A program made the translations under genes and the position numbers. Below the pieces are notes generated by a model. That model saw only the letters and a program-made list of their open reading frames with translations, was not told the origin of the DNA and searched no databases. From contig DFXE01000012.1 in the NCBI GenBank assembly GCA_002381645.1, positions 124,001 to 188,000 on the forward strand: a stretch of 64,000 nt of DNA, in the 5' to 3' direction. Numbering within the stretch: the first letter of the stretch is position 1; each line of letters opens with the position of its first letter. Shown here one piece after another: positions 9,290-19,400 of the stretch. The DNA is from Bacteroidales bacterium UBA4116 (lineage in GTDB: Bacteria; Bacteroidota; Bacteroidia; Bacteroidales; Tannerellaceae).

Positions 9290-10465
9290 ATGAATAAAAC
9301 ACAAATCCGGCTCTGGAACAGGAATTTCATCCAATGTTGTATATCGTATTTTCTTATGAGCTTCGCATTTTATATGCTGATGCCTACCATGCCAGTTTAT
9401 TTGGTGGAAGAGTTAAATATAGACCCTTCAAAAGTGGGTCTGGCACTTTCCAGTTATACAATAGGGTTGCTTTGTGTACGTCCTTTTTCAGGGTATCTTG
9501 TCGATAGCTTCTCCCGAAAACCATTATATCTTTTTGCCTTCTTCATCTTTTCCGTTATGTTTGCAGGCTATCTTTTTGCGGCAACTGTCCTTTCGGTAAT
9601 GGCTGTACGTTTTATACAGGGAGGTTTTATGGGGCTTACATCCGTATCAGGCAATACTATTGCTATAGATGTTATCCCTTCAGAACGACGTGGTGAAGGA
9701 ATGGGATTTTACGGATTAACACTTAACCTGTCTATGTCGTTGGCTCCTTTGCTTGCGGTTTCATTATATGAAATCAAAGGTTTTCATCCCTTGGTGATAG
9801 TGGCTTTAGGTATTTCTTTCATAGGAGTGATTTCCGTATTGCTGATCCGTTATCCTCAGCGGGAAAAAGTAGCCCGGCCCCCATTATCATTAGATCGCTT
9901 TATTCTTATTAAGGCCTTACCATTTGTACCTTCTTATATGCTTAGTGCAGTTCCTTATGGAATGGTCGTGTCTTTTGTCGTATTATACGGAAAAGAAATA
10001 CAGGTGTCTAATCCAGGTTATTTTTTTATATTCATGGCCATTGGTGTAGGCGTGGCTCGCTTAATATCGGGTAAGTTGATTGACAGGGGAAAAATTCATC
10101 ATGTTTCTATTATCTCTTTAATAACACTGGTTATTGCATTTACGGTTTTTGCTACATTCCATTCGGATACCATATTCTTTGTTATGGCCTTGTTTATTGG
10201 CATCGGTTTCGGTATCAGCATATCCGCTTTTCAGTATATTTTTGTTAGTGTAGCACCTCATAGTATGCGCGGTACGGCTACCTCCACTTATCTTACTTCT
10301 TTTGATTTAGGTGTAGGAATAGGAATGTTATCCGCTGGTTATATAACTTCTCATGCCGATCTGGCAACAGCATATCTAATAGGAGCCGCATGTTGTGTAC
10401 TATCCTTACTATTCTATCTTCGTTTGGCAAAACCGTCCTATGAAAAAAATAAACTTATAGGTTAA
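9290..10465 (+). CDS. MFS transporter
   Basis: This encodes about 391 residues from the ATG at 9290; a GTG at 9281 would add three residues. Twelve hydrophobic segments are apparent, with the MFS motif A-like loop GYLVDSFSRKPLY between helices 2 and 3, and motif-like GGFMGLTSVSGNTIAIDVIPSERRGEGMG split over helix 4 and the following loop. The pattern fits drug/metabolite exporters of the major facilitator superfamily in the inner membrane. The substrate cannot be told. The gene is closely spaced behind the ABC-F gene and probably co-transcribed with it. Confidence 0.88.
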   Translation: MNKTQIRLWNRNFIQCCISYFLMSFAFYMLMPTMPVYLVEELNIDPSKVGLALSSYTIGLLCVRPFSGYLVDSFSRKPLYLFAFFIFSVMFAGYLFAATVLSVMAVRFIQGGFMGLTSVSGNTIAIDVIPSERRGEGMGFYGLTLNLSMSLAPLLAVSLYEIKGFHPLVIVALGISFIGVISVLLIRYPQREKVARPPLSLDRFILIKALPFVPSYMLSAVPYGMVVSFVVLYGKEIQVSNPGYFFIFMAIGVGVARLISGKLIDRGKIHHVSIISLITLVIAFTVFATFHSDTIFFVMALFIGIGFGISISAFQYIFVSVAPHSMRGTATSTYLTSFDLGVGIGMLSAGYITSHADLATAYLIGAACCVLSLLFYLRLAKPSYEKNKLIG

Positions 10466-10870
10466 AACGTAAATTACTCTTTAGATAGAGGTATGTTTTT
10501 CAATTATGTAAATGAAATCGGAATTTTAATATGATCTGTCGATAAATGCACGCGTTATGTCGATTTTGTAATTATACCCGTAAATTAATAATTAGTTTTG
10601 ACATCAGATAGTACAACGGATCAATTAATGGTATAGAATATAGGTGTATAATTTAAATTGTTGAAAGATAAATATATACATTTTTGTGCATGAGATTTAA
10701 GGAAGTGTTTACAATTTTTAAACATGTTTTTTAGGTATGTTTTAAAACATATTATTATATTTGTCGAAACAAAAGGTAAAAAGATTAGAAGGGATACCTA
10801 AGGTAAGTATCCATATGTTTAGGTTTTTTGATTTAGGTTTTAATAGGTATTAATTTAAAGAGTTTAGGTT
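10466..10870. other. Gene-free stretch before small secreted protein gene
   Basis: The 405 bases hold no convincing ORF. Near the downstream gene lie two palindromes and a -7 box, listed separately. A second box (TAGTTTTG, 10593-10600) lies about 270 bp upstream of the gene and could start a long leader or a small RNA, but nothing further supports that. Confidence 0.4.
10720..10763 (+). promoter_or_regulatory. Promoter with two palindromes
   Basis: The -7 box TATATTTG is at 10756-10763. Upstream are AAACATGTTT (10720-10729) and a perfect 16-bp palindrome TATGTTTTAAAACATA (10736-10751), both built on ACAT/ATGT arms and 16-18 bp apart centre to centre. They cover the -33 region, as an operator would. 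The transcript would have a leader of roughly 100 bases before the ATG at 10871. Confidence 0.5.
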
Positions 10871-11269
10871 ATGAAACGTTTAGGTTTGGCTATGATAGCC
10901 GTTTTATTTAGTGTAACAGTGAGTTTTGCAGCTGGCAATTCCAGCAAATTGAGTAAAGAACCTTTTGCTGTTAGTTTTGAAAGATTGAGTAAATATTTGG
11001 AACTGGCTCCTTATCAAATGAATGAAGTAGCTGATATCAATGATTACTTTATTGAAAAACAGAATGAAAGCATCAGGTCAACTGCTAAACGTCAGGAGAA
11101 AAAGATGGAACAGGCAGTATACAGTAATCTGAAATTAATGAAAAGTGCATTAACTCCTGAACAATACAGGAAGTATCTTGTTTTGTTGAATGTTACAAAC
11201 AACAATAATCGTGCTCAGGGTATAAATGCTTTACCGGACATGTTCCTGGCTGATGCCGATCAGAAGTAA
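10871..11269 (+). CDS. Small secreted protein with an LTPEQ segment
   Basis: This encodes 132 residues with a clear signal peptide (cleavage after VSFA). The mature part is helical and charged, with ELAPYQ near residue 50 and LTPEQYRKYLVLLN near residue 100. The second segment resembles the LTxxQ motif of CpxP/Spy-type periplasmic proteins, but overall similarity to that family is not evident. I believe closely similar proteins are common in Bacteroidales; their function is unknown to me. The gene has its own promoter with palindromes and its own strong terminator, so it is a single-gene unit and may be highly expressed. Confidence 0.75.
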   Translation: MKRLGLAMIAVLFSVTVSFAAGNSSKLSKEPFAVSFERLSKYLELAPYQMNEVADINDYFIEKQNESIRSTAKRQEKKMEQAVYSNLKLMKSALTPEQYRKYLVLLNVTNNNNRAQGINALPDMFLADADQK

Positions 11270-11293
11270 GTAATACGTTGATAAATATTTTTT

Positions 11294-11334
11294 GAAGAGA
11301 TTGTATCATAATGATACAGTCTTTTCTTTTTTAT
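11294..11334 (+). terminator. Rho-independent terminator
   Basis: AGATTGTATC (11298-11307) and GATACAGTCT (11313-11322) form a 10-bp stem with one T-G pair and an ATAAT loop; the stem can extend four more pairs outward. A T-rich run (11327-11332) follows. It ends the small secreted protein unit just before the next promoter. Confidence 0.75.
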
Positions 11335-11335
11335 A

Positions 11336-11343
11336 TACCTTTG
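11336..11343 (+). promoter_or_regulatory. -7 promoter box (TACCTTTG) of the YitT gene
   Basis: Exact TAnnTTTG match, 32 bp before ATG 11376. Its position inside the longer open frame (from 11292) rules that longer start out. Confidence 0.6.
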
Positions 11344-11375
11344 TGGCATACTTATATACGCTACAAAATACTACT

Positions 11376-12275
11376 ATGACGCAACAACGGTTACTGACTG
11401 CCAAAACAAGCCTGAAACGTAATATTGGTGACTATTCCCTGATTATTGTAGGTTCTTTTCTACAGGCGCTTAGTTATGTACTTTTTCTTGCTCCTTATAA
11501 AATTGTTCCGGGTGGGGTTTACGGTATTTCTATCGTCATACATCATGTCAGCATTGGTGTTTTTCCTTTTTTTTCGGAAGGATTGCCCATGGGAGCAACA
11601 GCTCTTCTTTTTAATATACCTTTAATGATACTGGCAATGAAAAAACTGGGTTTATCATCCGGACCGAAGACCATTGCTACTTTTTTATTGATATCTGTTT
11701 TCACGGATACCCTTTCTTATTTCATAGGTAACGAGCCGTTGGTTGAAAACGACCGTTTTATTGCCTGCTTTTATGGGGGAGCTATTTTGGGATTGGGTGT
11801 TACCTGTATATTCAGGGCTAAAAGTACAAGCGCCGGTACGGATGTACTGGCCAGGGTACTGGCCAATAATTCCAATCTGAAGGTCAGTAATATGATCATT
11901 GTATTAGATTCAATGGTAGTATTATTAGGGTTACTTGTATTCCAGGATTGGGCTGTTCCTTTGTATTCGTGGTTTACTATATTTGTTTATGGTAAGGTCG
12001 TGGAAATGTTCCAGACGGAAAATCCGAACCGTGCTGTTTTTATTGTGTCAAAAAAGACACAGGAGATAAAAGATTTGATTGTTAATAAAATGGGAATGCG
12101 TGGAACCTTCCTTCACGGGCGCGGAATGTATGAAGGAAAAGAAAAAGAAATAATTTTTACGATTGCTGAACGGAAAGACCTTCCCCGGCTTAAAAATGAA
12201 ATAAAAGAGATTGACTCCACAGCATTCGTATCTACCATGCATGCAAGCAAAGATTCTCCTCCTCCCGGAATATAA
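11376..12275 (+). CDS. YitT family membrane protein
   Basis: This encodes about 299 residues from ATG 11376. The N-terminal two thirds hold five to six membrane segments with the family pattern PGGVYGISIVIHH in the first loop and the FRAKSTSAGTDVLARVL segment around residue 155. The C-terminal ~90 residues are soluble and match the DUF2179 (ACT-like) domain that usually ends YitT proteins (NPNRAVFIVSKK onward). The family is widespread and its transport function is unproven. It has its own promoter. Confidence 0.87.
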   Translation: MTQQRLLTAKTSLKRNIGDYSLIIVGSFLQALSYVLFLAPYKIVPGGVYGISIVIHHVSIGVFPFFSEGLPMGATALLFNIPLMILAMKKLGLSSGPKTIATFLLISVFTDTLSYFIGNEPLVENDRFIACFYGGAILGLGVTCIFRAKSTSAGTDVLARVLANNSNLKVSNMIIVLDSMVVLLGLLVFQDWAVPLYSWFTIFVYGKVVEMFQTENPNRAVFIVSKKTQEIKDLIVNKMGMRGTFLHGRGMYEGKEKEIIFTIAERKDLPRLKNEIKEIDSTAFVSTMHASKDSPPPGI

Positions 12276-12309
12276 TAAGGGATTATTTGTAAACTACCTT
12301 AACTTAGTC

Positions 12310-12317
12310 TATTTTTG
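12310..12317 (+). promoter_or_regulatory. -7 promoter box (TATTTTTG) of aminotransferase gene
   Basis: Exact TAnnTTTG match, 48 bp before the ATG at 12366. Confidence 0.5.
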
Positions 12318-12365
12318 TAGCATTTTGCGATCAAACATTTATATGTAATTACTAATTTATACAAA

Positions 12366-13571
12366 ATGCCCAGTATTTCTCAACGTGGAGTCAATATGCC
12401 GGCTTCACCCATTCGTAAACTTGTACCACTTGCCAACAAAGCTAAAGCAGCTGGGGTGAAAGTATATCATCTGAATATCGGCCAACCGGATCTTCCCACA
12501 CCTCAAGTCGCGATGGATGCATTGAAACATATCGACCGTAAAGTACTGGAATATTCACCCAGCGAAGGTATACTGAGTTTCAGGGAAAAGCTGGTCAATT
12601 ATTATGCGAAATTCAATATACATGTAAACGTAGAGGATATTATAATTACCACTGGTGGTTCGGAGGCTGTGCTGTTCTCGTTTATGGCCTGTCTTGATCC
12701 GGGTGACGAGATCATCGTACCGGAACCTGCATATGCCAATTATATGGCTTTTGCCATATCGTGCGGTGCTGTAATTAAGACCATACCTTCGCATATAGAA
12801 GACGGGTTTGCACTTCCTTCTATCGAAAAGTTCGAAGCGCTTATTACATCCCGTACCAAAGCTATTCTTATTTGTAATCCAAACAATCCCACAGGTTATT
12901 TGTATACGCGTGAAGAGATGAACCAGATACGGGATATTGTGAAAAAATACGATTTGTTTCTTTTTTCAGACGAAGTTTACCGTGAATTTTGTTATACCAA
13001 TGTTCCTTATATATCATCTTTCCATTTGGAAGGAATTGAGAATAATGTGGTATTAGTCGATTCGGTATCCAAGCGGTATAGCGAATGCGGAATACGTATA
13101 GGAGCTATTATAACCAAGAATACACAGGTGCGTGAAAATGTTATGAAATGGTGTCAGGCCCGGTTAAGTCCGCCGTTGATCGGACAACTGATTGCCGAAG
13201 CTTCCCTCGATACGCCCTCTTCGTATATGGAAGACGTATATAACGAATATGTGAAAAGAAGGGATTTTCTTATAGACGGTTTAAACCGTATTCCCGGATG
13301 CTATTCGCCGAAGCCAATGGGAGCTTTTTATACAGTCGCAAGGCTTCCGGTAGATGATGCAGATAAGTTCTGTGCCTGGTGCCTGAGCGAATTCCAATAC
13401 AAAGGGCAAACCGTTATGATGGCTCCGGCATCGGGATTTTATACGACTCCCGGGATAGGGAGAAACGAGGTACGTATAGCATACGTGCTAAAGAAAGAAG
13501 AACTGGCAAGGGCTCTGGAAGTGCTTGAAAAAGCCTTGGAGAAATATAACAGTTTGAATCCGCCCTGTTGA
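12366..13571 (+). CDS. Class I PLP-dependent aminotransferase (aspartate-type)
   Basis: This encodes 401 residues of a cytosolic pyridoxal-phosphate enzyme. Visible class I/II motifs are NIGQPDLPTP near the N-terminus, the TTGGSEAVLFSF cofactor-binding turn, CNPNNPTGYLYT, FSDEVYREF (the PLP-pyridine Asp) and SVSKRYSECGIRIG with the Schiff-base Lys and phosphate-binding Arg. The length is normal for aspartate or broad-specificity aminotransferases. The SKRYSECG variant of the lysine motif matches a Bacteroidetes subgroup. Substrate is not certain. It stands alone between promoter-separated genes. Confidence 0.88.
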   Translation: MPSISQRGVNMPASPIRKLVPLANKAKAAGVKVYHLNIGQPDLPTPQVAMDALKHIDRKVLEYSPSEGILSFREKLVNYYAKFNIHVNVEDIIITTGGSEAVLFSFMACLDPGDEIIVPEPAYANYMAFAISCGAVIKTIPSHIEDGFALPSIEKFEALITSRTKAILICNPNNPTGYLYTREEMNQIRDIVKKYDLFLFSDEVYREFCYTNVPYISSFHLEGIENNVVLVDSVSKRYSECGIRIGAIITKNTQVRENVMKWCQARLSPPLIGQLIAEASLDTPSSYMEDVYNEYVKRRDFLIDGLNRIPGCYSPKPMGAFYTVARLPVDDADKFCAWCLSEFQYKGQTVMMAPASGFYTTPGIGRNEVRIAYVLKKEELARALEVLEKALEKYNSLNPPC

Positions 13572-13621
13572 GTATGCCGTATTTAACCGTTTGTGTTTTT
13601 TTAGTATAACTATATATATTG

Positions 13622-14869
13622 ATGCAAAGCTTCGAATTTTATATTGCGAAAAAAATACATTTCAGTAGCGGGGATAGCCGGCAGGCAACTCCTCCTGCCG
13701 TTCGCATTGCAATGATTGGGATCGCATTGGGCTTAGCCGTTATGATCCTCTCCGTTGCAATCGTTATCGGTTTTAAAAAAGAAGTCCGCAATAAAGTCAT
13801 CGGATTCGGCTCGCATATACAGATAACCAACTTTGATAGTAATACATCGTATGAATCAGTGCCTGTTGCCGTTAGTGATTCATTACTGGACTATCTCAGG
13901 TCATATCCCGGCATCCGGCATGTTGAAAAATTTGCAACAAAATCAGGTATATTAAAGACCGAAACCGATTTCCAGGGAATAGTTATTAAAGGAATAGATG
14001 AAAATTTCGACTGGAGTTTCTTCAGGGATAACCTGAAAGAAGGAGAATTATTTACGGTCGATCCGGATAAAACCACCACAGATGTAATAATATCACATTA
14101 TTTATCCAACTTATTAGGCTTAAAAGTAGGTGATTCGTTCCACTCTTACTTTGTACAAGAAGATGTTCGCGCGCGGAAGTTTACTATAACAGGTATCTAT
14201 GAAACCGGTTTTGTAGATTATGATAAGCTATTCGTAATAGTTGATATTAAGCAGGTACGTCGGCTCAACGGATGGGAGAAAGACCAGGTCAGCGGGTTGG
14301 AGTTGCTGGTGGACGACTACGATATGCTGGACGGTATAGCGGAAAACCTTTTCTTTGATATGGCGCAGATACAAGACAGGGACGGAAATACTTTTTATGT
14401 GCGTTCGGTAAAGGATTTAAACCCTATGATATTCAACTGGCTCGAAGTACTCGATATGAATGTAATCATTATTTTGATCCTGATGATGGCTGTCGCCGGA
14501 TTTACTATGATATCCGGTTTACTCATTATCATTCTGGAACGTACCAATATGATCGGTATCCTTAAAGCATTAGGTCAGAATAATGCAAGTATAAGAAAAG
14601 TATTTATATACATATCTGTTTTCCTTGTTGGAAAAGGAATGCTCTGGGGAAATATTTTCGGCATTTTACTTTGTATTATACAATCCTGTTTCCGGATCGT
14701 AAAATTAGATCCTTCCATATATTATCTCGATGCTGTACCGATAGATCTTAGTCTACCGACATTGATACTCATAAATATCGGAACCTTACTTGCATCCATA
14801 TTAATGATCCTGGGGCCTTCGCATCTTGTCAGTAAAATTGAACCGGCAAAAAGTATACGGTTCGAATAA
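13622..14869 (+). CDS. LolC/LolE-like ABC transporter permease (FtsX fold)
   Basis: This encodes 415 residues starting at ATG 13622, not at the TTG three bases upstream. A first membrane helix (about 29-50) is followed by a large periplasmic MacB-PCD-like domain (about 55-270) and three C-terminal helices (about 280-405) ending in EPAKSIRFE, as in LolC/E. In other bacteria such permeases pair with LolD to extract lipoproteins for outer-membrane targeting. No ATPase gene is adjacent, which is usual in Bacteroidetes. MacB-type export is the alternative role. Confidence 0.85.
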   Translation: MQSFEFYIAKKIHFSSGDSRQATPPAVRIAMIGIALGLAVMILSVAIVIGFKKEVRNKVIGFGSHIQITNFDSNTSYESVPVAVSDSLLDYLRSYPGIRHVEKFATKSGILKTETDFQGIVIKGIDENFDWSFFRDNLKEGELFTVDPDKTTTDVIISHYLSNLLGLKVGDSFHSYFVQEDVRARKFTITGIYETGFVDYDKLFVIVDIKQVRRLNGWEKDQVSGLELLVDDYDMLDGIAENLFFDMAQIQDRDGNTFYVRSVKDLNPMIFNWLEVLDMNVIIILILMMAVAGFTMISGLLIIILERTNMIGILKALGQNNASIRKVFIYISVFLVGKGMLWGNIFGILLCIIQSCFRIVKLDPSIYYLDAVPIDLSLPTLILINIGTLLASILMILGPSHLVSKIEPAKSIRFE

Positions 14870-14895
14870 ATACGGTACGACATACTGTTAAATTA

Positions 14896-14927
14896 ATTGC
14901 TTTATCGGAATCCCTTTTGTACATTTG
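14896..14927 (+). promoter_or_regulatory. Promoter of thyA-folA
   Basis: -7 box TACATTTG (14920-14927) with a -33-like ATTG (14896-14899) 20 bp upstream. It lies 21 bp before ATG 14949 and overlaps the longer frame that begins at a TTG, so translation starts at 14949. Confidence 0.6.
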
Positions 14928-14948
14928 CATTCTACCAAAAAAGCAGGC

Positions 14949-15743
14949 ATGAAACAATATTTGGATTTACTTGACCGTGTCATAAAGGAAGGTGTAAAGA
15001 AAGATGACCGGACGGGTACGGGTACACAAAGTATTTTCGGTCATCAGATGCGCTTTAATCTGGAAGATGGCTTCCCTTTGCTTACAACCAAAAAAATACA
15101 TCTCAAATCGGTTATATATGAACTTTTATGGTTCCTCAATGGAGATACCAATGTAAAATATCTGCAGGATAATGGGGTTCGCATATGGAACGAGTGGGCG
15201 GATGCCGATGGTAACCTGGGGCATATTTACGGATATCAGTGGCGGTCATGGCCCGATTATAAAGGAGGATCTATCGATCAGATAAGTCAGGCCGTAGAAA
15301 TGATCAAACATTCTCCTGATTCCCGCCGGATCATCGTCAGCTCATGGAATGTCGGTGACCTTGAAAATATGAATCTTCCGCCCTGCCATGCCTTTTTTCA
15401 GTTTTATGTAGCCGATGGGCGCCTGAGCCTGCAAATGTATCAGCGTAGCGCCGATATATTTCTGGGCGTACCCTTTAATATAGCCTCTTATGCTTTACTA
15501 TTGCAAATGATGGCACAGGTCACGGGACTTCGTGCCGGTGATTTTGTTCATACCCTCGGTGATGCCCATATATACAGCAATCACCTGGAACAGGTAAATC
15601 TGCAGCTAACCCGCAAACCAAAAATGCTCCCCAGAATGGAGATAAATCCGGATGTTACCGGTATTTTTGATTTTAAATATGAAGATTTCAATTTGGTTGG
15701 CTATGATCCGCATCCCCATATTAAAGGTGTGGTAGCGGTATAA
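14949..15743 (+). CDS. thyA: Thymidylate synthase
   Basis: It methylates dUMP to dTMP using methylenetetrahydrofolate. The product is 264 residues, the same length as E. coli ThyA when the start at 14949 is used. The catalytic cysteine is C146 in NLPPCHAFFQF, and the dUMP-phosphate arginines sit in DDRTGTGT and SPDSRRIIVS. QRSADIFLGVPFNIASYA and GDAHIYSNH are family hallmarks. The dihydrofolate reductase gene follows 40 bp downstream, the classical pair: ThyA produces the dihydrofolate that FolA recycles. Confidence 0.97.
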   Translation: MKQYLDLLDRVIKEGVKKDDRTGTGTQSIFGHQMRFNLEDGFPLLTTKKIHLKSVIYELLWFLNGDTNVKYLQDNGVRIWNEWADADGNLGHIYGYQWRSWPDYKGGSIDQISQAVEMIKHSPDSRRIIVSSWNVGDLENMNLPPCHAFFQFYVADGRLSLQMYQRSADIFLGVPFNIASYALLLQMMAQVTGLRAGDFVHTLGDAHIYSNHLEQVNLQLTRKPKMLPRMEINPDVTGIFDFKYEDFNLVGYDPHPHIKGVVAV

Positions 15744-15783
15744 CTTTCTCAGGATTTTTAAACTATAACTAAATTGTAAGAAT

Positions 15784-16287
15784 ATGAGTATTATTTCAAT
15801 TATTACAGCAGTTGACGAAAAAAATGCTATTGGAGGAAAAAACAAATTGTTATGGAGCTTACCTTATGATATGCAACGATTTAAAGGTGCCACAACCGGA
15901 CATGCCGTTGTTATGGGACGGCGTACTTTTGAGTCTTTACCCAAAGGGGCGTTACCCAATCGTAAAAATATTGTTCTGACAACCTTACCCCCCGAAAGCT
16001 TTATCGATGTTTTTGTAAGCAATTCCATGCAGGACGCTATCGAGCTATGTGAAAAAGAAGAAGAGATATTTATGATCGGAGGTGCAATGATTTATAAAGA
16101 ATCCCTTCCCTTAGCCGATAAATTATACCTCACAAGAGTTCATCACGTCTTCGAAGATGCCGATATCTTTTTTCCCGAAATTAACTTTGACGAATGGGAA
16201 GAAATAGAGTCAGAACGCGAATTTCATCCGGCGGATGAAAAACACGCTTATTCGTATACTTTCCATACTTATATCCGTAAAAAATAA
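15784..16287 (+). CDS. folA: Dihydrofolate reductase
   Basis: It reduces dihydrofolate to tetrahydrofolate with NADPH. The 167 residues contain the N-terminal ISIITAVDEKNAIG strand and Met20-like loop, LLWSLPYDMQRFK (the W and acidic substrate-site region), GHAVVMGRRTFESLP with the NADPH-binding turn, and MIGGAMIYKESLP. All are standard for chromosomal DHFR. It follows thyA in an operon and is closed by a hairpin terminator. Confidence 0.96.
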   Translation: MSIISIITAVDEKNAIGGKNKLLWSLPYDMQRFKGATTGHAVVMGRRTFESLPKGALPNRKNIVLTTLPPESFIDVFVSNSMQDAIELCEKEEEIFMIGGAMIYKESLPLADKLYLTRVHHVFEDADIFFPEINFDEWEEIESEREFHPADEKHAYSYTFHTYIRKK

Positions 16288-16322
16288 TAGCAGATTAATT
16301 CCTTTTTGGCTGCACACAAATG

Positions 16323-16353
16323 ATCCGGTTTATCTTAATTAAACCGGATTATT
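16323..16353 (+). terminator. Terminator after folA
   Basis: ATCCGGTTTA (16323-16332) pairs perfectly with TAAACCGGAT (16340-16349) around a 7-base loop, followed by an AT-rich TATTTAT run. Confidence 0.65.
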
Positions 16354-16482
16354 TATGCGTTTGTTATATATATTCTTCAAACATTTACTCCTTATTAACA
16401 TACTATTTACGTTTTTTTACTCTTTCTTTGTGTCTATATAACGACAGATGATTGTTTTGCTTAATACTAAACGTAAACAGAA

Positions 16483-19400
16483 ATGAAAATCAAGGCTATT
16501 CTTGCTGTATTCGTGTTCAGCAGTATTTTTACAACCGTTTTATACACACGAGCCACTGAACTATCTAATAATAAAGAGATGATAACACAGGCAATCAGTA
16601 ATGATGATACTCCGAAGTTAATAAAGACGCTCATCACCCAAATGAAAGAAAAACTGGAAGTAGATGAAGAAAACTTTCCCGGTTTGATACAGGAAGTCGA
16701 AGCCTATACAGCAACGGTCGCGGATGCACCTTCACGTGCCGTTTTGCACTCTATGATAGCTGAGATGTATAACCGTTATTATCAGCAAAACAGGTGGATC
16801 ATCGACAGGCGTACCTCTATTGAAGGATACGTACCGGAAGATATCAGAGAATGGACATCGAATCTTTTTACAAAGAAAATAGAAGAGGAGCTGGCAGCTT
16901 CTTTACAGCCTCAAAACGTATTGCGGCAAACCTCCGTATCACAGTTTAGCGATATCATCGATGCAGGAAAAGATTCGCCTTCCCTGCGCCCTACCTTGTT
17001 CGATTTCCTGGCGTATCGTGCTCTGGATATTCAACCGTCGGAAGATATATACCAGGCCCTTCTTTCCTTCAGGCGTTCACAGCCTGACCCGAGAGCCGCT
17101 TTATTTGCTGAATTAAAGTATATGGATTATAAATATACGAGAAATTTATCCGGGGAAAACCAGACGCGGTATGAAGCTGCTTTAGACAGCCTTTTATCCG
17201 TAAATGCAGACCATGATTATTCGGTGGAGATAATCTATGCCAAACTAAATCTTCTCCGCAACAAAACGTATCAATCGGATTCGGCAGATTCCATTCGTAC
17301 CCTTCAATATGATTTAAGTAAAAAATGGATTGCCCGTTTCCCGAAATACGAACGAATCGGTTTATTGACCAATTGGCTGGCTTCGATGGAAGAATCTAAT
17401 GTTCATGTACAAAGCAATAATACGGTATATCCCGGTAAAAATCTGGAGATTAAAATAAGTTACACGAATGTTTCGGATATAAAAGTAAAAGTATTCAGGA
17501 GTTTAAGGAAGGTTGAAGAAACCTCACCTTATAATTATAATTCAGGGGAAGACAAAAAAGATAAAAAAGGAGATTTGATTAAAGAATTAACTTTCCGCTT
17601 AAACGTAAAGAATACATACACCCAGGAAGACACTACCCTTTTAATTCCGATGGAACAACCCGGGTTGTATGAATATGAGCTGACCTCTGCCACGAAAGAT
17701 ATTAAAGCGGCAAATATATTCAGCGTATCCCGCCTTGCAGCCTCTTCACGAAATACAGGCCCCGGGAAAACCGAAATTCTTGTGACGGATTACCTGTCCG
17801 GTAAACCTGTCAATGAAGCAAAAGTAAATTATTACAAGAACAACCGCAACCGGTTAGAATTGATCGGTTCGATAAAAACGGATAAAGACGGTTTGGCTGT
17901 TTTGCCGCAGAATGAGGGCATTTCCGCGTATCAACCGTATATAACCGGAGATGTATCTTCGTTTATTACGAGTATTTATATCGGACGGAGGAGTACAGCC
18001 GTCAATAAAGAACAGCAACAGCTTACACTTTTGACTGACAGGGGTATTTACCGTCCCGGGCAAACGATCTTTTTCAAAGGAATAGCATATATTAATGATA
18101 AAGAAAATCCGCAGGTTGTCGCTAATAAACGTTTTAAGATCATATTGCGTGACGCCAATTACCAGGAGGTGTACACCAAAGAATTTACGAGCAACAAATT
18201 CGGCTCATTCACGGGAGAATTTACGTTACCCAAACAAACATTGACAGGTATGTTTACTCTCGCGTCGGAAAATAGTTCCGTGACTGTTCGTGTGGAAGAA
18301 TATAAACGTCCTACTTTTAAAGTGGAATTTTTGCCGGTAAAAGAAGAAGTTGCTTTTGGCGATGAAGTTACTATCCGTGGAAAAGCGCAAACGTTTTCGG
18401 GTGTGATGTTGCAAAGCGGGGATATTACTTACAGGATAATCCGCAGACCTTTCTGGTTCCGTACGTATTATGGCAATTTCAACGAAGAACAGGTGGCCGA
18501 AGGGCAATTGGCGGTTAAGGACGACGGTACATTTTCTTTCTCTTTCCGGCCGGAAAAAAGCGGCGATTCTTTCCCGTTAGCTTTTCAGACATATGAAGTT
18601 ATTACATCCTTAACCGACAGTAAGGGTGAAACCCAGGAAGCCCGTTCCACATTCTCGGTAGGCGACCGGAGTATGATGCTGTACACCGATATAAGAGGAA
18701 AAATGGATAAAGACTCCGCCGAAGTACAGATCAAAGCACGTACGTTAAATGGCGAAGACATAACAACAAAAGGGACATATACCATTCACGCCCTTGAAGA
18801 TACAAAAGACGAAAATGTGTTTAAAGAAGGAAAATTACTTGCCGGGGGAGATTTTTCAACAGATAAGAAACTGAATACCGGTGTGTTTGCAAATTTACCC
18901 TCCGGCCGGCTTCGCCTCACTATGAATGCAAAAGACAGTAAAGGTCGTGCAGTAGAAGAAAAGACTGATTTTGTTCTTTACAGCAAACAGGATAAACGCC
19001 CGCCGGTTTTCACACATACCTGGATATTACAGGAAGGAAAATACTATTTACCTGGTGAAGAAGCTGAAGTTATTTTCGGAACGTCCGACAATAATGCATA
19101 TATCCTGTATGAACTGTTCAGTAACGGAAAGAACGTTTTACGTAAAAGGGTAGAATTAAGCAATGAGAACCGTTTATTTAAAATTCCGTTTATCGAAAGT
19201 TATGGAGATGGAGTGACAGCCTCATTTACTTTTGTAAAAGAAGGGAAATTATTTACCGAACTGGTACCGGTTCAACGGAAACGCCCGGATCGTAACCTGA
19301 CCGTAAAACCCGAAACGTTCCGCGACCGTTTGCTTCCGGGCAGCAATGAAACCTGGAAATTCCGTATCGTTAATGCAGATTCGGTTCCTGTTATCGCAGA

